DNA of 64,000 nucleotides from Microvelia longipes (Eukaryota; Arthropoda; Insecta; Hemiptera; Veliidae): NCBI GenBank assembly GCA_018340805.1, contig JACMZG010001914.1, positions 4,899,369 to 4,963,368 of the forward strand, read 5' to 3'. Shown piece by piece: positions 12,034 to 23,942 of this stretch (position 1 is its first letter; each line of letters starts with the position of its first letter). The notes under the pieces were generated by a model. It saw only the letters and a program-made list of their open reading frames with translations, ran no database searches and was not told where the DNA came from. The position numbers and the translations under genes were made by a program.

Positions 12034-12180
12034 GACGTATCCATGACTCACATTCAAATGCAGGTTTTTAAATTTAACATGATCTCATCTAAGCCATATG
12101 TAAACGGCTGTGAAGTGATTTATCCCAGCAATCCATCAGATTTAAAGCAAGACCTAGCCGCTTGTCGTATTTATATATAA
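12034..12180 (+). CDS. Candidate terminal exon of an unrecognised protein
   Basis: A pyrimidine-containing tract ending TTTATTACAG (to 12033) precedes 48 open codons ending in TAA. AATAAA lies 24 bp after the stop (12204-12209). The exon is richer in GC than its surroundings and encodes, in part, MISSKPYVNGCEVIYPSNP. I do not recognise the protein, and no upstream exon was identified. It could be a chance open frame. Confidence 0.28.
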   Translation, partial: DVSMTHIQMQVFKFNMISSKPYVNGCEVIYPSNPSDLKQDLAACRIYI

Positions 12181-12470
12181 GAACCTATTTAATTTAGCTA
12201 CTGAATAAAAGAAGGCAAGTAGGCGGTTAAAAATTCCCTTCTAATGGTATTTATCACTTTAACACTTATGTGTCATGTGTTTTTATTTACACCGCTTTTT
12301 CTTTTAAATTGTTAGCTACAGAAATGAATAAAATGATATATTTTGATAAATTATCTATCAAATAATATATCCATTTATAGTAAATATTATTTATAATGTG
12401 CCATATATTATTATGGTTTTTATGTTATTATATTTATTATATATCATAATGTCATACTGAAAATTTATAG

Positions 12471-12638
12471 TACGACACACGGCTAAAATCAATTGACAGC
12501 TTGGGAAAATAGTGTTGAGGAACCAATAAGGTTAGTCTGATTTGAAATTCAAAGCGTGGTTTGACATCCAGGACTGACCTCATTGGCTCCCTAGCATTAT
12601 TTTTCCAGGCTGTCAACTGATTTTAGCCGTATGTCGTA
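12471..12638 (+). mobile_element. Complete 168-bp MITE, family B
   Basis: Terminal inverted repeats of about 60 bp begin TACGACACACGGCTAAAATC and end with the near-complement. The direct repeat TTATAG flanks both sides (12465-12470 and 12639-12644). A related 5' fragment lies at 43508-43625, also preceded by TATAG, and a diverged relative at 31813-31925. It is noncoding; the superfamily is uncertain. Confidence 0.85.
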
Positions 12639-12644
12639 TTATAG

Positions 12645-15510
12645 AGCCGAGGGGAGGGGAACCACTTTCCCGTTTTCCCCCCTAGTCCTAGTAAGTAACA
12701 ATAATAATAATAAGTAACAACGTTTTTAAACAATATATTGAATGCACTTGGAGCAGTAGTTAAACCTAACCAATAGTTCCACACAAACCTTTTGGTCTTA
12801 ATTTTACCTAAGAGGGTAAAAGCTTCTCAAACAACAAAATTATTTCAAAGAACCTCTTTCTGTTAAAACAAACCCTTTTAAGTTCAAAAAGTCAAAATGA
12901 TCCTTTATGAGATGATTAAGATTTTGACAGATGTAAGTCAAGTTTGAGTGACGGGTCGATTTTGCAGTTAAGCGGATTACGGACCCACAGCTAGTCGAGG
13001 AACACATCAAGAGACACTTATGTCAATCTAAAACCACCTGTTGCTATGACTTCTTTTATGAGTATAAACCATAGGGTAAAAAAAAATAAAAGACATTTAA
13101 ACAAAAAAACATCCCCGTCCCATACTAAATGAAGCTAAAACAAAATAATTCTGTTTAATTTGGGATTATTTTGTTAAATATGTCTGACTATAATTTAGTA
13201 GAGGCTAATGAAATATTCAAAAAGGTAATAGTAAATTAATACAAGTTATACTAAATTATTGTTTCCTGTTTTATTTATTTCGCAGGTTTAGCTAAATCAC
13301 AACACAATTTTATTAATCGAGTATTAACAAGTTTACAAATACTTGTTAAGATTTAAGGAATACTTGATGGTGGTTTTTAACAGTGTGCAGTGTTTTGTGA
13401 TATGTTTTCTTAGGTTGTACACAATAATAGGTTGTAGGTTGTACACAGTGGCTTAGGGACTTAAGAGTGTGTTTTTGTCTAAAATTCACTGAACCGAGCT
13501 GTTTGCAACCAAATAACACGAGTTAGTTATAGAAACATGTGTTCCTTATTAACTACCTTTTAATCTCGAGGATTTTATTATTATTTTAAGCCATGATCAC
13601 TTATAACTTTTAGAAAAGTGGGCTCCAATTTAGCACTAGGTAGTAGAATGTGACCTTTGCATATAGAGATGAATTACGAGAGTGTTACAAGAATTACTAT
13701 CTTACTTTGTGTTAGTTTCTTACGTGTAAAAACAGTTTTTTATTTATTTATTTATTTATTGTGGAGCTTAATTAAACATTATTAGCTCCAGCAACAACTA
13801 TAATTAACATTGGTAAGACAAGAAAACAACATAAAGGTAAAGGTGTTTTGGATTTGAACTGTTTTTATATTGAATGGGTCAGTTTTTGATAGAAAGTATA
13901 AGAAAAATTACTAAGTTGATTAGATAATAACTAATTAATTATAAAGGACTAATTAGAAGGAGGGATAAACTTTAAAATAAAATGAGAGAATGAGTGTTTT
14001 AAAAATACAGGAGTAAATAAAATTATATTAATGCAGAATGGATAAAAATGTAGGTTGGTAATAATAATTGATGACGTTTTAAATTTCAGCCAAAGTAGCA
14101 GTTTCTTTTAGGTAAGTAAATAAGTTTTTGATATTGGTTTCGTCGTCCCCTAAGAGGTCAGGTAAATTTGTGGGAATTTTATTAATATAACAGTTTTTTT
14201 AATTACATGTTGTAAAAATCAGTTACATAAAATTATTTTACATGGAGGAAAAAAATGTTTTTACATACATGGCGTAAAAAACTGGGTTTACGAGTAAAAA
14301 TAACTCCAATGCGCATGCGTGTTATCATTATCAGTTTCAACGCCTGTTATCACACCATTATTTACTTATTTAACATGTCCTGTGGTTTTAAAATAATACT
14401 ATATATAGAGGGAGCATATCTGCTAATAGCAAAGCCGGTTCACTGGTGGTCTTAAGTAATGCTGCCAACCTAAAAATATACAATTTTCTTATAACAAAGT
14501 TAGCAATATTTCCGGTTGCTAGGTCAGGGCCAAGGCCCTAAAATGACAATTTATTTTATTTAATAAAGTATCTATTTAATGATTAAATTAAACATCTTTA
14601 GTTATTTCATGAAATAGCTAGTTAAAGTATAAAATTGTATAACATTTTATTAATAAACATTTCGTTTTAATTATTTCACGAATGAAGTATTTACTTGATA
14701 AAATAACAGATTTCGAGATTTAGAGGTAACGTATATAAGTAAATGAGCCAGTTTATGCTTAAGGAATCAAAAAATCAAACCTAATTTTTTTTAAAAATAC
14801 CTCTTAAAAGTCTATTAAAATAAAAACATGTAAAATATTAAATTTACTAAGACAGGTCAAAATAAAGAAAAACTTAAAGAAATGGATACTTCAATTTACA
14901 AAGAACTATAATAAAAAACACTGAGCTAAATTAATATTTAAACAAAGTAATGGGCACATCTAAATAGAATAATAATATACTTTAGTGTCAAGATATAACC
15001 GCTTACCAATTACTTGAAATCACTTCAAGCCGCTTTCAGATACTTCGCTTCGGACTTAAAACAGCTTTAAAAATTCAATTGAATTATTAGTTCTTTTATA
15101 AAGTCAGTAACTTCTTTTAATTTAAGTTTAATTAAAGTACTTAATTAAAATTAATTTATGTGAGTATAATTATAAATTTCTTTTGATGAGAGATTAGACA
15201 GTGATAAATTATCGATGGACATAAATACAAATATGAGAGGGAATATCTAGTTGCTATAGTAACCTATTAAACTAATAGATATTCAATAAACATTTATAAA
15301 GCTCGGAGTAAGAAACCAGTTTTTCTTTCACCTCAATTATTATAATTTTTTTTTTGTAATGAAAATATATTTTTTATGACCTCCCACGAAAAGTTATTTA
15401 TTAATATTTATAAGACGAGAATTTGTTGTGTTTTTAGCGAATTTTTATCTAGTAATGACGCGTTAAGTTTGTTTAAATAAGAAGTTGAAGGCAAGTACCA
15501 GGATTCAGTT
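12645..15510. other. AT-rich intergenic stretch
   Basis: No gene is supported. It holds a (TTTA)n tract at 13739-13760 that may be the 3' tail of a LINE, and an isolated GCGCATGCG at 14310-14320. Otherwise I see nothing recognisable. Confidence 0.45.
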
Positions 15511-15517
15511 TTATATA

Positions 15518-15567
<50 letters not shown>
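15511..15567. repeat. (TA)n microsatellite at the edge of a dispersed repeat
   Basis: TA dinucleotides. The following sequence to about 15780 is related to 4171-4255 in reverse orientation (GTATGACAAGGC and GTGTGTTCCAACACAC). Confidence 0.9.
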
Positions 15568-15569
<2 letters not shown>

Positions 15570-15776
15570 GTTGTGTGTTTTTTTGTGTATACATTAACTC
15601 CTAGAAAGTGAAGAGTTGGACAACACACGATGATCCGCTACCAATGAGCACTTGAAAATGAAGATGTTAAGGGCTATGGAAAATAAAGCGAAGTTTCATA
15701 CGGTGATAGATGCTTGGCTCTGATCCACGAACTTGTATGACAAGGCTGGAAAATGTGTGTTGGAACACACATACAT

Positions 15777-15800
15777 GTTATGTGTGTGTGTGTGTGTGTG
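15777..15800. repeat. (TG)n microsatellite
   Basis: About 12 TG units followed by a T run. The region from 15810 to 16310 holds nothing I recognise. Confidence 0.9.
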
Positions 15801-16317
15801 TTTTTTTTTTGGCCTATTCCCATAGGTTGATTACAGGCCTTTAGGACATACTTTATTTCAAAACAGACAATAACAATTTTACAATAATCACAACAAAAGT
15901 TTACATAAAGTGAAAATAATTAAATACCCCCAGCCCAAGGAGATGTCATGGTCATCAAACTACATCATTACATATCATATCAAGAGTTCTGAACCTCTAT
16001 ACCTCCAATGCTATGAAGAGCACCGCAATGTCTATAATAAATTCCCCATATAGTAGTAGACAGAAGAATATATTTCCCAAATCAATCAGTCTGGAGGAAA
16101 CATGAATCATAAACCCTAACTGAATCATCATAGTATACAAACCAATCCAATGTAAAACATTAATCATAGTTAACCAGCAGCATCTGTTTAGCTAAATCGA
16201 GTAACGTAAGACAACATTAAGCGTCTCCTGACTCAAGCGATATATTAGCAGAAAATAGTCCAAAACATCTTATACGTTTTAACACATAAATCCTTTATTT
16301 CACTTTAGGATTTCCAC

Positions 16318-16458
<141 letters not shown>

Positions 16459-17538
16459 TATCTTTTATTACGTTTTATATATTATTTTATATAAATTTAC
16501 CGCATCAAAGAAGGCAAGCTCCAATCATCTGCACCACTTTGGAAAATCATCTGGCATGAGGCTAACCAAAATTCTTGCTAACAGGATCCAATCTCAAGCT
16601 AACCGGTAAGGTTCTCAGTCTAAGCAGAAAGCTCAGTCATTCAGACCAATCAAAAGGAAAAAGGACACAGTAACTGGTCACTGTCAATTTCATAACATCT
16701 GTGTCTTTAGAGATAATCCTGTATGTAGAATTTGGGAAATCAGAGATTTAAACCGTCAGTCATATGCTTCTGAGTTATGAGACCTCAGCCTTTAAAGCTT
16801 ATCTAACTTTGGTAGCTTCACTCTTACGAAGATTAACTCTAAAAAAGGACCACAACTCAAGAAAATCCTGCTTCTTTTTCTTCAAGAAAAAGAAAACGAT
16901 TTTTCTATTCTGGACAATACAAAAGACCTGTGGTCCCAGAATAATGGGATCTATCCTCAACCCCAAGCCACTATAATAATATTAATGGTACTTAATGGAG
17001 ATTTTTCAACTTAATTTAAATTTTCCCAATTTTTAGCGTAGGAGGAATCTTTTAGGGTTTAAATATGATACGGTAGAGTACGCAGGTGTACCTTTCGATA
17101 AAGGCGAAATCAAAATTAATCCCGCAAATACCAATTGATAAAGGAGGTCCTGAAATATAATTCGTAATCTTGAAATTTTTTGACATTGGAAGATAAACAG
17201 AGGCAGACTTTTGAAATTAGTTCCGGTACTAAAAATATACATTTTAACAAAGGTTTTATTTTCTGAAATAAGCAATCAATTAAAGAATATGAGTCCAAGA
17301 CAGTTCGGTTATTCGATTTCATATTTATATATAGTAACCCCTCTCTCCATTTAGCTTTGCACGTATATCGTATGCATGCATGAATGCTATGGTGCATGAT
17401 ATGTATGCAGTTTTTTTTATATGCAGGTTTTATATGTTAAGAGGGGAAAAAACAAAATAGTTTTTACATGATATCTAAAGTTTGATTTTATTTTCCAGCT
17501 GGGTTAATAGGAGTCAAAATGTATATTTTAGAAAAGGG
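16459..17538. other. Intergenic, nothing recognised
   Basis: Longer open frames lie near 17030-17400 on the minus strand but match no family and lack supporting signals. Two TTTATT sites (17539-17544 and 17487-17492), AATAAA on the minus strand, follow the third exon of the secreted-peptide gene and could end its transcript. Confidence 0.4.
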
Positions 17539-17579
17539 TTTATTACTGGTGGCCACAGAGAATATCACGTAATCCTGAG

Positions 17580-17677
17580 TTAGACGTTATTACCAGCAGC
17601 TAGAAGTTGCTTAGTCATCTCCATTACTGACGACGGACTGTCGGGTGAAGCAGGGTCATCGTTTGCCAATAGCGAAG
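17580..17677 (-). CDS. Secreted-peptide gene, third exon (terminal)
   Basis: The acceptor CTTTTTGTTTCAG (ending 17678) has a good pyrimidine tract. The exon starts in phase 1, matching the optional donor of exon 2. It encodes a Ser/Pro/Asp-rich piece (NDDPASPDSPSSV), then MEMTKQLLAAGNNV, then TAA at 17580-17582. AATAAA follows 36 bp later (17544-17539). Its end, GCTGCTGGTAATAA in DNA, closely matches the end of exon 2, which suggests an exon duplication. GGTAAT could also act as a donor, so further exons are possible. No protein family is recognised. Confidence 0.5.
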
Positions 17678-17792
17678 CTGAAACAAAAAGTTCAATGTAG
17701 GTAAACTAAGCAACTGAGATAATAGGGAGGTGCCTTATCTTATCTCCTTATTATATCTCTTTATCTTATCTACTTATCTTATGTTCCCTATG

Positions 17793-18360
17793 CAAAGAGA
17801 CTATTACTAGAGGGATCTATACTATTAGAGGGCGTACAGAGCCCGATTAACACAGTGATAAGGGGTCTGGAAGTAAGACAGTTTCCATCAAAGAAACTAA
17901 TACTATTAGAGGGAGTACAGAGCCCGATTAACACAGTGATAAGGGGTCTGGAAGTGAGAAAGTTTCCATAGGTGCCGTAACTGTTCTTCCCCTGCTATAG
18001 TCTCCCAAGAGAGAGACTAGATACTCCTCCACCCCTCTACAACCCCTATTAAGGCATACACTCTACAATCTGCGGACATATTGATGTGGCATCACTGGTT
18101 TCAGTGATGTCACATTAAACCACTTTATTCAACACGGACAATTAAAGAATACATGTAATAGATAATAATTTAAACTTATTTTAAATTAATTTTACTTGAT
18201 TTAAAACGAAATAGTCGAAAAATAATGTAATATTTACGTGAAATTGTAATTATTATGAAAAATAAAAAAAAAAGACTTCACCAATGTACCGTTACGGCAC
18301 CTAGCTACCAAGGAATGATAAGAACTGTTGCATCCTCCTCTATTAGTATTAGTCTCTTTG
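17793..18360 (+). mobile_element. 568-bp hAT-like MITE with a perfect 8-bp target duplication
   Basis: Both sides carry TCCCTATG (17785-17792 and 18361-18368). The ends are CAAAGAGACTATTACTAGAG and an imperfect complement, resembling family A ends. Inside, a segment of about 85 bp including CAGAGCCCGATTAACACAG is duplicated in tandem (from about 17825 and 17910). It lies in the large second intron of the secreted-peptide gene. Confidence 0.85.
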
Positions 18361-18798
18361 TCCCTATGTTAAAAACTGTCCACAACTTTCACTCTACTCA
18401 CACGGGCAACTTATAACACTACTGCACCCTTTATATTCAGGTTATAAACAACGCATTTCCTTTGAAAAAAAGAGTAAAATGTCGTAATTCTAAAGCTCAA
18501 ACTGGAAACGTTAGCATCAAATGGACTGTTATTCACAGAAGCACGCAGTTCAAAGATAATCCACCCACATGCGGACCTCTAGTAGTAGTAAGTAGTAGTA
18601 ATATGGAGGGGAGTTGTAGTAACTACCAGGCAAGTAGGTCACGTTGTTGGGCCCTTTTTGTCAGCTCCCTAAGAGTGTTCTACTCCTTTTAATTTCAAGT
18701 ATAGCTACATTTCATCTAATCTAGACAGAAGAGCCGTGAATTTCTATGGTTCCTCTTATGCTTTTTCAAGCAATCATACATATTTTCACTGACTCTTA

Positions 18799-20080
18799 GG
18801 CCCGTATTCAAAGACGTTTTCCTAACATTTTCCTACATTTTCCTAACATTCTCCTAACTTTTTCCTAAATTTTCTAACATTTTCCTAACATTCTCCTAAA
18901 CCTAACTTTCCTAACATTTCCTAACATTTCCTAACACCTAACCTAACATTTTCCTAACATTCTCCTAACATTTTCCTAACATTCTCCTAACATTTCCTAA
19001 CACCTAACTTTTTTCCTAACATTTTCCTAACATTCTCCTAACACTCACCTTAGGTTTAGGTAAGGGAATGTTTTAAGCCACGAAATTTAAATGATCGTTC
19101 CCGTGTTTTAAAAGTCATTTAGAGGCTTAGCATGATTTTTATTAGAAAGAACCTAAGTAGTTAAGTCAAGAAGTGATACCATTGTAAATAACGTAATATA
19201 TCACAAAATATCAATGTTATTAACTTATTACCTGGATTTACGACACACTTTGTCGTATTAATAACTATCTACATAAATTTACATAATATAAGTTACTATT
19301 AATCCACTTACCTTACTATTAGGGAGTTTACCCTGAAATTCTTTTAACACAATCAGATTTTTTATTTTCTATGGTCTGTTTGTGGCGGGCTATCGATTCA
19401 AAGAGGAAATTCAGTTGGTCCGGTGTAAATAATTCAGCCATTATTATACCAAAAAATTTTACACAAACAAAAATTAAATTTGATGACCAAATACGAAAAA
19501 CAAAATTGTGTAAATGGTTTAGCAAAATGAAAACAGTGTTGCACTGATTAACAGGTCTTCATTTAGACACCTTTGGATTCGTACAACCTGGTCCACGTTC
19601 AAACTTGAAACTGCTTTATTTATGAAAGCTGTTACAATAATTGAACATTGTATTTGTATTAACTCTACTGTTTACTGAAAACATATGTAAATAAAATTTT
19701 TAATGTATTTAACATTCGCCAAAGGAAGGCATTGTTGTTTATGACAAAGTGTGTCGTAAATCCAGGTAATAAGTTAATAACATTGATATTTTGCGATATA
19801 TTACGTTACTTACAATGGTATCACTTTTTGACAAAACTACCTTAGGTTCTTACTAAATAAAATCATGCGAAGCCTCTAAAAGACTTTTAAAACACGATAG
19901 GAGAACGTTAGGAAAATGTTAGGAGAATGTTAGGAGTTAGGAAAATGTTAAAATGTTAGGAAAAAGTTAGGAGAATGTTAGGAAAATGTTAGGAAAATTT
20001 TAGGAAAAAGTTAGGAAAATGTTAGGAAAAAGTTAGGAGAATGTTAGGAAAATGTTAGGAAACGTCTTTGAATACGGGCC
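18799..20080. mobile_element. Harbinger-like DNA transposon, non-autonomous, with long inverted repeats
   Basis: The ends are GGCCCGTATTCAAAGACG and its exact complement, flanked by a TTA duplication (18796-18798 and 20081-20083). Three-base TWA targets are the PIF/Harbinger habit. The arms are long (18799-19254 and 19743-20080) and include minisatellites of CCTAACATTTTC type on the left and the complement on the right; the unequal repeat number explains the different arm lengths. The middle 490 bp holds a Myb/SANT-like exon but no transposase. The insertion interrupts a SINE, so its boundaries are certain. Confidence 0.85.
19328..19441 (-). CDS. Myb/SANT-like DNA-binding domain fragment inside the Harbinger-like element
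   Basis: From the ATG at 19441 the frame reads MAELFTPDQLNFLFESIARH, then KQTIENKKSD, then 7 more residues to a stop at 19328. This resembles the start of the Myb/SANT-like domain (pattern F(T/S)..E/Q...L...I..HK..IENKK(T/S)D). Autonomous Harbinger elements typically encode such a protein beside the transposase. CAGG|GTAAAC at the end could be a splice donor, so this may be the first exon of the Myb-like gene, with the rest deleted. Confidence 0.6.
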   Translation of the reverse strand: MAELFTPDQLNFLFESIARHKQTIENKKSDCVKRISG

Positions 20081-20089
20081 TTATAGTCT

Positions 20090-20193
20090 CAGAATAATAA
20101 AATAAGTCTCTCCACTGATGTACATCAGTGGGGAGACTTATTTTATTATTCTGATCATGATGAACTCCTCTAGCGCTCACACTTTGAATCCTC
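20090..20193. mobile_element. Tiny hairpin insertion with a 9-bp duplication
   Basis: TTATAGTCT flanks the insert (20081-20089 and 20194-20202); the unfilled site exists at 52900. The first 64 bp (20090-20153) form a palindrome with one mismatch, centred on GATGTACATC, whose outer arm begins CAGAATAATAAAATAAG. The last 40 bp are not repeated. Confidence 0.75.
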
Positions 20194-20584
20194 TTATAGT
20201 CTAATGAAAACTGGGAACAACACGTGCTCTCACTGTTAAACTAAACCTCCACACACTTTAAACTACAAGGCAGAAACAGTATAGTATTATAATGAACCTA
20301 CAATGAGGGTGGTCCTAAATTTTGCCTATACCCGCAGTATCATTTAGGGTAAGGGATCTTTAACGAGTACCTGACAACGCACAGGCTCGCGACCACCGGC
20401 TATTTGTTTTGACAATAAGGAAGGTTACAACCATCCTCTAAGAGGTTGCGATTTGATAAACCTTTTTTTAGATGCGAATAGATGGTTAATGTTTGTTTCG
20501 AAGACAAACATTAACTTTTCTTTATGAAATAGAGAGATTTCTTTTGAAGTTTTCGCCTACGTCTCCCCGACAAGCAACATAGAA

Positions 20585-21680
20585 AGACTTTTCATAATGA
20601 CTAGAGTAGAGTTTTTATAATGACTAGAGTTGAGTTTTTATAATGACTAGAGTAGAGTTTTCATAATGACTAGAGTTGAGTTTTTATAATGACTAGAGTT
20701 GAGTTTTCATAATGACTAGAGTAGGTTTTTATAATGACTAGAGTTGAGTTGACTAGTGAGTTTTATAATGACTAGATTGAGTTTTATAATGACTAGGTTG
20801 AGTTTTCATAATGACTAGAGTTGAGTTTTTATAATGACTAGAGTTGAGTTTTCATAATGACTAGAGTTGAGTTTTTATAATGACTAGAGTAGAGTTTTCA
20901 TAATGACTAGAGTTGAGTTTTTATAATGACTAGAGTTGAGTTTTCATAATGACTAGAGTTGAGTTTTTATAATGACTAGAGTTGAGTTTTTATAATGACT
21001 AGAGTAGAGTTTTCATAATGACTAGAGTTGTTTTATAATGACTAGAGTTGAGTTTTCATAATAGAGTTGAGTTTTATAATGACTAGAGTAGATTTTATAA
21101 TGACTAGAGTTTCTAGAGTAGAGTTTTCATAATGACTAGAGTAGAGTTTTCATAATAACTAGAGTAGAGTTTTCATAATGACTAGAGTAGAGTTTTCATA
21201 ATAACTAGTGTAGAGTTTTCATAATAACTAGAGTAGAGTTTTCATAATGACTAGAGTAGAGTTTTCATAATAACTAGTGTAGAGTTTTCATAATAACTAG
21301 TGTAGAGTTTTCATAATAACTAGAGTAGAGTTTTCATAATGACTAGAGTAGAGTTTTCATAATAACTAGTGTAGAGTTTTCATAATAACTAGTGTAGAGT
21401 TTTCATAATAACTAGAGTAGAGGGTTTTCATAATGACTAGAGTAGAGTTTTCATAATAACTAGTGTAGAGTTTTCATAATAACTAGTGTAGAGTTTTCAT
21501 AATGACTAGAGTAGAGTTTTCATAATAACTAGTGTAGAGTTTTCATAATAACTAGTGTAGAGTTTTCATAATAACTAGAGTAGAGTTTTCAGACTAGAGT
21601 AGAGTTTTCATAATAACTAGTGTAGATTTTTCATAATAACTAGTGTAGAGTTTTCATAATAACTAGAGTAGAGTTTTCAT
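20585..21680. repeat. Minisatellite, 22-23 bp unit
   Basis: About 48 copies of GTTTTCATAATGACTAGAG with variants. The left half mixes TTTATAATGACTAGAGTT and TTTCATAATGACTAGAGTA units; the right half repeats in groups using AATAACTAGTGTA, so a higher-order pattern exists. It lies in intron 2 of the secreted-peptide gene. Confidence 0.95.
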
Positions 21681-22899
21681 TAATGATAAGTTACCATCAT
21701 TAATCGTCGATAGCAACATTTTTCGACAGTTTTAAAGAGAGGGGGCATGATTTTAAAATTTTACATAGAGAAACATACTTTTACGTTTCTACGCAACAAA
21801 TATGTATTTAAAAATTTATATCAGTACAAGCGATTTTCCAATAACCTGAAGCGTAACCCTTTAAAAGGTCTAATTTCACCTACTCTAATTTAATTCAATT
21901 ATACAATTTTTTATTAAAATACAACCTTAAATAACACCTCAGTCTATTATTTACACCTATAATTAACAATGATTTTATAAACAAGAAAAAAGGCAATCTT
22001 AATAATTTATAATTTTATTAACCCCTCGTGATTATCTATTATTTTTAGTTAATTTATTCGTCAATTAAATTATCGCCTCTGGACTAAAGGATCCTCCTCA
22101 TTTTTAACTTTTTTTATTTTCTTTTTTTTTTATTAATTTGCATTACTTTTCCTTTTCTTAAATTATTTATTTAATTATTTGTTTCTCTTAATGACTAAGT
22201 TTATTAAAAGTTACATTCCTTATTTCTATTAATTTCTTGTTCAACAATATTATTTTTTGAACGTACAATTAGAGAAAATTATTTCCAGCACAGAATACAA
22301 AAATAAAACAAAGGAAATAAATCGAAACGTATTATTATTAATATTAAAATAATTCTTCTAATTTTACTTTTTAAAAGCTTAAATGTAATAAGTTGTAAAG
22401 TTTTATAATTAAGTTTTAAACATTACTTAATTCACACTTAAGGATAATTATCTCTTTTTATTTTCATAATCTATTATTTTTTCTTGTATTTTATTTCTTA
22501 ATTATTTTTTTTCACCTTAATTTTCCTTCTTTTTTATTTGATCACATTTTTATTACTTTTTTCAAAAGATAATTAATGTAAGATTATTACTATTTTATTA
22601 TTAAGATTATTACTATATTTTATGATTTGCAATATAAAAAAAAATACTAAGTAACGTTACCTGTACACTCGTGGAAAAATTAGAAACATTTAAGAAATTG
22701 TAACGAAATTAAAAAAAAATAACTTAACTAAATCTAATGACATTTACATTCTAAAAACATAAAATGCATTTTTTTTTTATTACAACACCATCTATTACCT
22801 ATTAAAGTCTATAGAACTAATTATACCAACATGGTAATTATTTTTCATTTCAATGACTGTTCCCTTTTTAAATGATTTCTTTATTTTGCTGAAATGATT
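21681..22899. other. Very AT-rich stretch without a gene
   Basis: Homopolymer-rich A/T sequence. No exon, repeat family or RNA gene is recognisable. Confidence 0.5.
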
Positions 22900-23040
22900 A
22901 GGAAGAATATTATAATATAACCAAGAATATTATAATATAACCAAAAATATTATAATATAACCAAGAATATTATAATATAACCAATAATATTATAATATAA
23001 CCAAGAATATTAAAATATAACCAAGAACATTAAAATATAA
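22900..23040. repeat. Minisatellite, 20-bp unit
   Basis: Seven copies of AATATTATAATATAACCAAG with minor changes. Confidence 0.95.
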
Positions 23041-23368
23041 TTGTTGTGTTAATTATTTTCGTGTCTTTGTTTTACTTGTATTATAGATTAAAAATTCAGT
23101 TTCGATGTTGTTATAAATACTTAAAATTATTATACAATACGAAGTTTTGGAATTTCGCTTAATGGCTTTATTAAACTCAAAGTATCTCGTCCCCCTCCAT
23201 TTTCCTAACCTCTTTAGCTTATTTTTCCTTTGGCTAAAAGAAGTTGCTAAAAACTACTCACATCTACTTTTTTCGAGATTTTATTTATAGATATTTAATT
23301 ATTACTATAATAACAATAATAATAACTTTGAGCAAGCAGCCTGAAACCATAGTTTTGCCTAACCAAAT

Positions 23369-23467
23369 CTATGTATTATTACCAGCAGTAGTAGATGTCC
23401 TGTTTCGTCCACAGCGAACAGCTTTCTCTTCAGGTGTTTTCACGACAGCACTCATCGACTCGTTCAA
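23369..23467 (-). CDS. Secreted-peptide gene, second exon
   Basis: The acceptor TTTTTGATTTTGTTCAG ends at 23468, and the exon continues exon 1 in phase 0. It encodes LNESMSA, completing a typical signal peptide with a small-residue cleavage motif, then VVKTPEEKAVRCGRNRTS and a short tail to TAG at 23369-23371 (32 codons). A weak internal donor (G|GTAATA, exon end 23383) leaves phase 1 and would join exon 3. If not spliced, AATAAA at 23285-23280 could end the RNA. The mature part is basic with a single Cys. No known family is recognised. Confidence 0.55.
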   Translation of the reverse strand: MNESMSAVVKTPEEKAVRCGRNRTSTTAGNNT

Positions 23468-23942
23468 CTGAACAAAATCAAAAATAAAATTGAATTTTAC
23501 TATTTCTCATTTTCACTGTAAGAATATTGGAAAAGAAATGCGTTTGTAAGAATGTCAAAACCGTACATACATACGAGTAGGTGAGGACAATTTTAAACAA
23601 ATAGTGTACTGTTTGCACAGTGAATATTTACAGCTAAATTAACAACTATTAGCGTTAGATGCAGGTTGTTATAAATCAATTTTGCTTTTAGAGATGATTA
23701 TAAAGTGGAAAAACCAGAAGTAATAGAGCCCGAGGGAATCCCTTAGCGTGGTGGGACACCCGGACTCTGTTAGCTTAAACCAAATTTACATAATAACATG
23801 ATGTGGTTCGAAAATTATAAAAAAAATAATTAAGTCATTAATCAAATTTTTGTGTTTTAACTGGTCAAGTGACCGTAGTTTACAGGAAAATTTAATTTTT
23901 GCTTGATAAAAATAAGGATGTTAACGGCCTATGTATTTATAA

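Larger units (their letters stand above)
18579..20395 (-). mobile_element. 5'-truncated SINE split by two later insertions
   Basis: The parts 18579-18798 and 20203-20395 together match 52672-53110 in the same order. A Harbinger-like element (18799-20080) and a 104-bp hairpin insertion (20090-20193) interrupt it. The tRNA-like head present at 53163-53241 is missing here. The uninterrupted copy shows the original join GACTCTTATAGTCT. Confidence 0.85.
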
